In this document: one piece after another, positions 7,344-11,108 of the stretch
Numbering within the stretch: the stretch's first letter is position 1
Layout of the letters: every line of letters starts with the position of its first letter
Assembly: GCA_021827445.1 (NCBI GenBank)
Contig: JAKAVW010000062.1
Span: forward strand, 505-11,612
Length of the DNA stretch: 11,108 nt
From: Pseudomonadota bacterium
Lineage (GTDB): Bacteria; Pseudomonadota; Gammaproteobacteria; Acidithiobacillales; Acidithiobacillaceae
Direction: 5' to 3'
Translations under genes and position numbers: made by a program
The notes under the pieces: generated by a model
What the model was told of the DNA's origin: nothing
The model's input: the letters and a program-made list of their open reading frames with translations, nothing else
The model's database searches: none

Positions 7344-8075
7344 CTACGAGGAGTGGCTTGATAAATGCACTTCCACATTAAAATTGCTGGCATGTTTCGG
7401 CATATTCTTGGTAAATGGCGGATAAGTACCCTCTTCTACCGATTTCAGCGCCGCCCTATCAATAGATCCCACACCACTGGATTGGGCAATTTTCGCCCAC
7501 AGCAGTTGGCCCGACGGCGTCAGTCGGAAGGTGATCACGGCGGTGCCACTCAAATGCATCAGCCGGACAGCCTCCGGTACATGGGCGTCGGACTGAACCC
7601 GGGCGCGCACCATACCAGCATACTGATCTACCGCTGCTTCACGTGCAGCCATACTCGGCGCCGGAGGGGGCGGTGGCGGTGGCGGCGTGGTTACCGGCGG
7701 ACTAGGTGGTACCACTGGTGCCGTAGGCAACGGTGTTTTGGCCATTAACGGCTTGGGCGCAGGCGCGTGATGCACTACCGGCTTCGGCTGCGGAATGGGA
7801 TGGGGTATCGGCTTAGGCACAGGCTTCGGATGCACTACCGGCTTCGGTGGCGGTGGCACCGGCTTGGGTTTAGGAGGTGCCGGTTGCACCATATGAATGG
7901 CGATGATCTTCTTTACCATCGGCTTGGGTGGTGGCGTATTACCACTCGCCCAGATCAATCCACCCACTAATAACACCTCCAACACAGCGCCGACCAGCAA
8001 CGCGCGCCCGAAGTGCCCTCCCGGCTTTTGCGGACGTTGCGGTGCCCAGGATGGATCACTGACGATTGTATTCAC
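7344..8075 (-). CDS. tonB: TonB, energy-transducing protein
   Basis: Carries energy from the ExbB/ExbD proton channel across the periplasm to outer-membrane receptors. The product has 243 residues. The start is GTG 8075: an in-frame stop lies two codons upstream, no ATG fits, and GGAGG sits 10 nt before it. Layout: a short cytoplasmic part; a membrane segment at about 25-44, preceded by His21, which may stand for the functional TM histidine of E. coli TonB; a long Pro/Lys-rich spacer (48-140) with Lys-Pro and poly-Pro runs; and a C-terminal TonB domain (about 150-238) with YAGMVRARVQ, GTAVITFRLTPSGQL, SSGVGSIDRAAL, YPPF and a final strand VEVHL. It follows exbD after 154 nt, an unusually large gap for this cluster. 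It belongs to the same - strand unit as the phosphoesterase. Confidence 0.93.
   Translation of the reverse strand: MNTIVSDPSWAPQRPQKPGGHFGRALLVGAVLEVLLVGGLIWASGNTPPPKPMVKKIIAIHMVQPAPPKPKPVPPPPKPVVHPKPVPKPIPHPIPQPKPVVHHAPAPKPLMAKTPLPTAPVVPPSPPVTTPPPPPPPPAPSMAAREAAVDQYAGMVRARVQSDAHVPEAVRLMHLSGTAVITFRLTPSGQLLWAKIAQSSGVGSIDRAALKSVEEGTYPPFTKNMPKHASNFNVEVHLSSHSS
7769..7847 (-). repeat. 19-bp direct repeat in the proline-rich part of tonB
   Basis: The same 19 bases (GATGCACTACCGGCTTCGG on the + strand) occur at 7769-7787 and 7829-7847, exactly 60 bp apart. Both encode a KPVVH block of the TonB spacer. The in-frame distance of 20 codons suggests that the rigid spacer grew by internal duplication. 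Confidence 0.8.
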
Positions 8076-8229
8076 CGATTATCTTCCTCCTCAAATTACG
8101 TTTTCGACACTCGACCCTGACAAAAAATTCAACCGGTGCGGAGGGATGATCTTTTGAGAGGACCCCCTAATAATCAGATTTTTTTTGCGCCGATCTGTCT
8201 AGTTACTTATAGGCTCTATATACTTTATT

Positions 8230-8631
8230 CTAATTACTCGCTTTCGCGGCAATCCCGATATCACTCACCCCGGCCTTCTGACAGCGATCCATCACATGGA
8301 CGAAGTCCTGAAAGGGCACCCTTTTGTCGGCAGCAATGGTGATCTGGGTTTTACTGGGATCACCATCAGCAGCGAGCATTTTCTGCAGACCGTCGAGATT
8401 ATAGTGATGACCCTTCACATCCACCGATCCATCCTTATCGATATTGATGGTGTAGTGCGGACGCGGAAGCTGCTGCGCCTGACTGGAGGCTGGAAGCTGC
8501 AAATTCAGGCCCTTATCGGGGATCATTTGCAGCGTGATCATGATAAAAAACACCAGCAGGAAGAGCATGATGTCAATCATGGGGATGATCTCCACCCGGC
8601 CCTTCTTCTGCTCGAAGTAACGGCGCTCCAT
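8230..8631 (-). CDS. exbD: ExbD, proton-channel subunit
   Basis: Partner of ExbB in the inner-membrane motor that powers TonB. The product has 133 residues, normal for ExbD/TolR. A short cytoplasmic start (MERRYFEQKKGRVEIIP) leads into one membrane helix (about 15-36). It contains Asp20 in PMIDIMLFLLVFFIM, the proton-carrying aspartate of the family. The periplasmic domain follows (PDKGLNLQLPAS onward), with ITIAADKRVPFQDFVHVMDRCQKAGVSDIGIA as its conserved C-terminal part. The ATG shares one base with the exbB stop (TGATG), so translation is probably coupled. Neighbouring tonB and the absence of pal/tolB support ExbD rather than TolR. Confidence 0.94.
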   Translation of the reverse strand: MERRYFEQKKGRVEIIPMIDIMLFLLVFFIMITLQMIPDKGLNLQLPASSQAQQLPRPHYTINIDKDGSVDVKGHHYNLDGLQKMLAADGDPSKTQITIAADKRVPFQDFVHVMDRCQKAGVSDIGIAAKASN

Positions 8632-9314
8632 CAGCTGGCCCTTGCCACAGACAACACTTCACTGCGCTGCTTATCACTGTTGTCCGGCGTAATCATGGGC
8701 TGACCGTCCATCCGATTGAGCAGCATGGTCTTTACGGAATCCAGTTGCAGGAGAATCTGCCGCACCTGATTGTTGAAGGCATTGAAAGCCACCAGACCGA
8801 GCATAGCGATAAACAGGCCAGTCGCCGTGGCGACCAGCGCGTCAGCCACACCACCGGTGACCGCCGTAGGCGCGTGTCCCGGAGCAGCCAGCACCGAAAA
8901 GGCATGGAACATACCGATAATTGTGCCGAACAAACCCAGCAGCGGCGCCAAGGTGATGATAGTGTCCAGTAACCACAGACGGCGATCCAGTTGCGGCGCC
9001 AACACCAGCACGCTTTCTTCGAGACGGCTGGCGAGGGCTTCGCCCTTGACCTGTCCGTGATGGGAAGCGGCCATTCGCAGCAAAGTGGCTTCGGGCAGGT
9101 CTCCGGCGCTTTCGGTCATTTTATTAAGCGTTTCACGATCCAGCCGACCATGGCTACCCAGCTCCTGTACGAACACCAGCCCACGCAGAATGGTGCGCCG
9201 CAGGTACCAAAAGCGATCTACCATCACCGCCAACTCAACCAGCAGCAGAATGCCGAGTATGTAAAGAACGCCATCTGAATAGTTGGCGAGATGAATAAGA
9301 TATTGCAGGTTCAT
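8631..9314 (-). CDS. exbB: ExbB, proton-channel subunit (MotA/TolQ/ExbB family)
   Basis: Forms the pentameric membrane channel that, with ExbD, uses the proton motive force to drive TonB. The product has 227 residues. Membrane helices are visible at about 14-32 (GVLYILGILLLVELAVMV), 115-140 and 157-182. The middle and last helices carry the family core: TLAPLLGLFGTIIGMFHAF (121-139) and GGVADALVATATGLFIAMLGLVAFNAF (154-180). The region between helices one and two is a charged cytoplasmic loop. Start ATG 9314 has GAGGG about 6 nt upstream. It is the first gene of the - strand exbB-exbD-tonB-phosphoesterase run and lies directly behind the PHO-box promoter at 9342-9397, which suggests induction by low phosphate rather than the more usual iron control. 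Confidence 0.94.
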   Translation of the reverse strand: MNLQYLIHLANYSDGVLYILGILLLVELAVMVDRFWYLRRTILRGLVFVQELGSHGRLDRETLNKMTESAGDLPEATLLRMAASHHGQVKGEALASRLEESVLVLAPQLDRRLWLLDTIITLAPLLGLFGTIIGMFHAFSVLAAPGHAPTAVTGGVADALVATATGLFIAMLGLVAFNAFNNQVRQILLQLDSVKTMLLNRMDGQPMITPDNSDKQRSEVLSVARAS

Positions 9315-9341
9315 AGGAGTCCCTCTTCAAACGAAGGAGTC

Positions 9342-9397
9342 ACCATAGCAAATCAATGTGACAGTTTTATGAACCTTTTATGACAATTTTATATCAA
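9342..9397 (-). promoter_or_regulatory. PHO-box promoter of exbB operon
   Basis: On the - strand four 11-bp units run in series: TTGATAT-AAAA (9397-9387), TTGTCAT-AAAA (9386-9376), GGTTCAT-AAAA (9375-9365) and CTGTCAC-ATTG (9364-9354). Against the PhoB unit CTGTCAT they match at 4, 6, 4 and 6 of 7 positions. Ten bases after the last 7-mer comes an extended -10, TGC-TATGGT (9350-9342), the spacing typical of PhoB-activated promoters where the box replaces the -35. A start near 9335 would leave a leader of about 20 nt before exbB. Binding by a PhoB-type regulator is inferred. Confidence 0.8.
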
Positions 9398-9760
9398 TGG
9401 CATTTTTCTGCGGCAGGCTCAGGCGATCGCCAAAATCCATGGCTGTTTCCAGCTACTCCGCAGCGCCTGCCTTTTCCACACACCTCCGCAAACTGCACCT
9501 GTGCCGCTGCAGCATTACTCCTGGATAAAATTAAGACCATCGCTCAATATATTCGCAGTCTTGCGGCGCTGTCACCATGGTTCCTATCGAGTTTGAATCT
9601 TACGATAGGCTACATCATAGCATGGCACTTTATGAAGCGGTTAGGCCACAAGCTCAGTGGCGCGCAGACAAAGCCCCACAACACCACACTGGAGCTACCA
9701 GAAGCCATGAGGCGAGGATCTCTGGCAACCCAAATCCAATCATGGAAAAAGGTGGATTAC
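9398..9760. other. Stretch without a convincing gene
   Basis: The 363 bases between the PHO-box promoter and the lipoprotein gene hold no supported coding region. Open frames on the + strand (9380-9769 and 9577-9939) show no family motifs, and the first starts inside the PHO box. Contents seen: a 7-bp inverted repeat (9583-9609), an extended -10-like element TGC-TATGAT on the - strand (hexamer 9619-9614), and a single GGCGATCGCC palindrome (9422-9431). No intrinsic terminator for the lipoprotein gene was recognised. Confidence 0.6.
9583..9609. repeat. 7-bp inverted repeat next to a -10-like element
   Basis: CCTATCG (9583-9589) and CGATAGG (9603-9609) are perfect inverted arms around a 13-nt centre. 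On the - strand it begins 4 bases downstream of a TGC-TATGAT extended -10-like element, so it would be an operator or 5' hairpin if that element is a promoter. No clear -35 is present. Confidence 0.45.
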
Positions 9761-10273
9761 TTACTGTAATGGGATTGTTTGCTGCTCAGGCTGCTGTGGC
9801 ACCGTTGGCTGGCTGCTGGCCGAGGGCACGCCCCCCGCCGGAGCTTCAGCACTGGCAGCCATTCCCAGTCGCTGCGAAAGAAGTTTTTGGAACTGCAAAG
9901 ACAATGGCTTGTCACCAAAAGTGCCAATGCGGATATTGACCTTGGTAACATCCGTCGCCATGGAAGTCAGCGTCACCTTAGCCGTCTGCCCATCTTGGGT
10001 AGTACCTTCAATCAAATACTCAGAAGGACCCTTGCGGATTTCACCATTATAGCGAATGCCCATTTCTCCGAATGTCGCACGGGACGCCGCACTGACCTGA
10101 CTCATCGAGGTCGGGTAGAACGCGTAGAAATTGGCGACCCCTCCGTTCTCCACGTAAGCCACCGCTCCACCACCAGCTCCGGCTGCAACGAGCGCCACAC
10201 ACCCGCCAAGCGGCAGCATCGCCACCGCACCTGTTGCCACCGCCAACCACGCCAACCGCCGTTGCATCGCCAT
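9761..10273 (-). CDS. Lipoprotein, DUF3568-like
   Basis: A 170-residue predicted lipoprotein of unknown function. Start ATG 10273 has TAGGGGG 5 nt upstream; ATG 10267 is the alternative with poorer spacing. The N-terminus is a lipoprotein signal: MAMQRRL, a hydrophobic stretch, and the lipobox LGGC with Cys25 as the lipidation site. Then comes a Gly/Ala stretch (AAGAGGGAVAYVENGG, 30-45), followed by a compact domain (about 46-140) with FYPTSMSQVSAASRATFGEMGI, a short DGQTAKVTLTSM strand, and TKVNIRIGTFGDKPLSLQF (110-128). This V-x-I-R-x-G-x-x-G-D pattern is what I associate with DUF3568 proteins. The C-terminal tail (after 140) is Pro/Gln/Ser-rich and probably unstructured. It lies directly behind the tRNA-Leu terminator and has no partner gene on its strand close by, so it is probably transcribed alone. 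Confidence 0.8.
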   Translation of the reverse strand: MAMQRRLAWLAVATGAVAMLPLGGCVALVAAGAGGGAVAYVENGGVANFYAFYPTSMSQVSAASRATFGEMGIRYNGEIRKGPSEYLIEGTTQDGQTAKVTLTSMATDVTKVNIRIGTFGDKPLSLQFQKLLSQRLGMAASAEAPAGGVPSASSQPTVPQQPEQQTIPLQ

Positions 10274-10315
10274 ACCAACCCCCTAGCTCCGTGAAAAAAG
10301 CGGAAAACTGGTTAC

Positions 10316-10337
10316 AAAAAAACCCGGAGAAACCGGG
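10316..10337 (-). terminator. Intrinsic terminator after tRNA-Leu
   Basis: On the - strand CCCGG, a 5-nt TTTCT loop and CCGGG form a stem, followed by seven T bases (10322-10316). It begins 14 nt after the tRNA 3' end and fits a rho-independent terminator of the tRNA transcript. It also separates that transcript from the lipoprotein gene. Confidence 0.88.
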
Positions 10338-10350
10338 CTTCTTCAGTTTT

Positions 10351-10437
10351 TGGTACCGAGAGTCGGACTCGAACCGACACGATGTCACCACCACCGGATT
10401 TTGAGTCCGGCGCGTCTACCAGTTCCGCCATCCCGGC
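10351..10437 (-). tRNA. tRNA-Leu (anticodon CAA)
   Basis: An 87-nt class II tRNA. The 5' acceptor strand GCCGGGA pairs with TCTCGGT (two G-U pairs), followed by discriminator A and an encoded CCA. The anticodon stem CCGGA/TCCGG holds the loop CTCAAAA, giving anticodon CAA, which reads the leucine codon UUG. A long variable arm, typical of tRNA-Leu, follows, then the T arm GTCGG-TTCGAGT-CCGAC. It has its own promoter and terminator. Confidence 0.97.
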
Positions 10438-10452
10438 AAAATACCAGCGTAT

Positions 10453-10481
10453 ATAATAAGAGGTCTGCCCGCCCTAAGCAA
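10453..10481 (-). promoter_or_regulatory. Sigma-70-type promoter of tRNA-Leu
   Basis: On the - strand, TTGCTT (10481-10476) and TATTAT (10458-10453) are separated by exactly 17 bp. The expected start is about 8 nt before the mature tRNA 5' end. Good match in both boxes and in spacing. Confidence 0.75.
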
Positions 10482-10495
10482 GACCGCGCAAGCCA

Positions 10496-10750
10496 TCAAA
10501 GATTAAACCATCCCCAGCCTGGGCCTCCCCACCAACCCCAAGGCCATCGTACCAACCCCCCGTCAATGAAGACCATACTCGTGGCAAGTTCAGGTTCTTC
10601 TACTGGCCACAAATACACGGTACTAACCTGTGGTCGCGGATAAAGATACTCAATATCCCCGATCTTTTTCACCTGCACCCCCGTGCAACCTCCCGCAACA
10701 TCGCCCTCGTTACAGACAACCGCCACAGTGTAGACCATATTCCTGAGCAC
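10496..10750 (-). pseudogene. Remnant resembling the C-terminus of an Slp-type outer-membrane lipoprotein
   Basis: An 84-codon frame (GTG 10750 or ATG 10738) without signal peptide or lipobox. Its sequence MVYTVAVVC...VKKIGDIEYLYPRPQ...YLWPVEE followed by a Trp/Gly-rich tail WPWGWWGGPGWGW recalls the last third of Slp-family starvation lipoproteins, where a beta strand, an Ile-Gly-x-x-x-Tyr segment, a Leu/Val-Trp segment and an aromatic tail occur in that order. Family members are about 170-190 residues, so the N-terminal half, including the lipidation cysteine, is missing. An in-frame TGA lies four codons before the GTG, and the other frames upstream show no matching piece before the histidine kinase stop. 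Most likely a decayed gene; a small real protein is less likely. The call rests on remembered family pattern only. Confidence 0.45.
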
Positions 10751-10826
10751 ATTACTGCGTCAATCGGTACTGTCACCGGCACCACCCAAACCAGCGGCAA
10801 CTTTTTCGGCAAGCCCCAGTGTCCGT

Positions 10827-11108
10827 TTACACGGCCCAAGACAACTCCGCACAGAGCCCACCACCGGCGGAATTAAAAAGGCGCAGACGCATCCCCTGCG
10901 CTTCTGCCAATTGACGGGCAATAGCCAGACCAAGACCACTGCCCTCACTATGCCCGCGCGCATCATCCAGACGAATGAATGGTTCAAAAACTTTCTCCAG
11001 GTCCGCCTCCGGGATTCCCGGGCCGGCATCGCACAGACGTAACAGGAGATGCCCCGGCATTTTCTTAAACTCTGCCGTCATCCTCCCGCCGCCGTAACGC
11101 AAAGCATT
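10827..11108 (-). CDS. Sensor histidine kinase, C-terminal ATPase domain (5' end beyond window)
   Basis: The last 93 residues of a two-component sensor kinase; the frame stays open to the right edge, so the rest lies outside. Visible elements of the HATPase_c domain: the end of the N box as NALRYG at the very start, the G1 box DAGPGIP, the F box region EKVFEPFIRLDDAR, the G2 box GSGLGLAIARQLAEAQG, and a final strand GGGLCAELSW. These bind ATP for autophosphorylation of a histidine upstream. The HSEGSGLGL wording and the short tail after the G2 box resemble EnvZ/QseC-type kinases. Sensor domain, signal and partner regulator cannot be seen. An apparent in-frame TTG start at 11102 is internal. 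The stop is 77 nt before the Slp-like remnant. Confidence 0.92.
   Translation of the reverse strand, partial: NALRYGGGRMTAEFKKMPGHLLLRLCDAGPGIPEADLEKVFEPFIRLDDARGHSEGSGLGLAIARQLAEAQGMRLRLFNSAGGGLCAELSWAV

Noticed and set aside
7650..7900. Repeat array or CRISPR-like structure in the repetitive GC-rich stretch
   Set aside because: The repetition is explained by Pro/Lys codons of the TonB spacer; there are no regular repeat-spacer units.
9422..9431. GGCGATCGCC palindrome resembling the cyanobacterial HIP1 element
   Set aside because: Only one copy was noticed in the window, and nothing else suggests a cyanobacterium.
9380..9939. Two + strand open frames of 120-129 codons
   Set aside because: No family motifs or ribosome binding sites; one begins inside the PHO box and the other overlaps the lipoprotein gene antisense.
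10760..11029. 89-codon - strand frame overlapping the histidine kinase
   Set aside because: It is an out-of-frame shadow of the clear HATPase domain.

Overview
The window reads as a chromosomal segment of a Gram-negative, aerobic, GC-rich proteobacterium. The evidence is the TonB/ExbB/ExbD system, a lipobox lipoprotein, a Tat-exported enzyme, oxygen-dependent HemF and quinone-linked class 2 PyrD. Acidithiobacillus or a relative is my best guess from overall gene style. That is an impression, not something the sequence proves.

Left block (1-4868, + strand): a tight biosynthetic run of purH (5' end cut off), purD, tsaC, hemF and pyrD. Gaps are 13, 15 and 4 nt, and the last pair overlaps by 4 nt, so it looks like one operon. 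It covers the last steps of IMP synthesis and an early step, t6A tRNA modification, heme synthesis, and the dihydroorotate step of pyrimidine synthesis. No terminator was seen after pyrD. An AT-rich spacer follows, with two small inverted repeats and a run of three 11-bp units resembling a PHO box, read leftward. A GNAT acetyltransferase gene (+) comes next.

Middle block (5678-9397, - strand): exbB-exbD-tonB followed by a Tat-exported phosphoesterase of the AcpA/phospholipase C family. Upstream of exbB is a clear PHO-box array: four 7+4 units with three consecutive AAAA linkers, and an extended -10 at the spacing expected for PhoB-activated promoters. This suggests a phosphate-starvation unit that joins outer-membrane energisation to extracytoplasmic phosphate release. 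No TonB-dependent receptor lies in the window.

Right block (9398-11108, - strand): a 363-bp stretch without a convincing gene but with a hairpin and a -10-like element; a DUF3568-like lipoprotein; tRNA-Leu(CAA) with its own promoter and intrinsic terminator; a small ORF resembling the C-terminal part of Slp-type outer-membrane lipoproteins, probably a remnant; and the ATPase end of a sensor histidine kinase running off the right edge.

The most notable point is the PHO-box control of a TonB system plus phosphoesterase, together with a second, oddly oriented PHO-box-like array in front of the GNAT gene.
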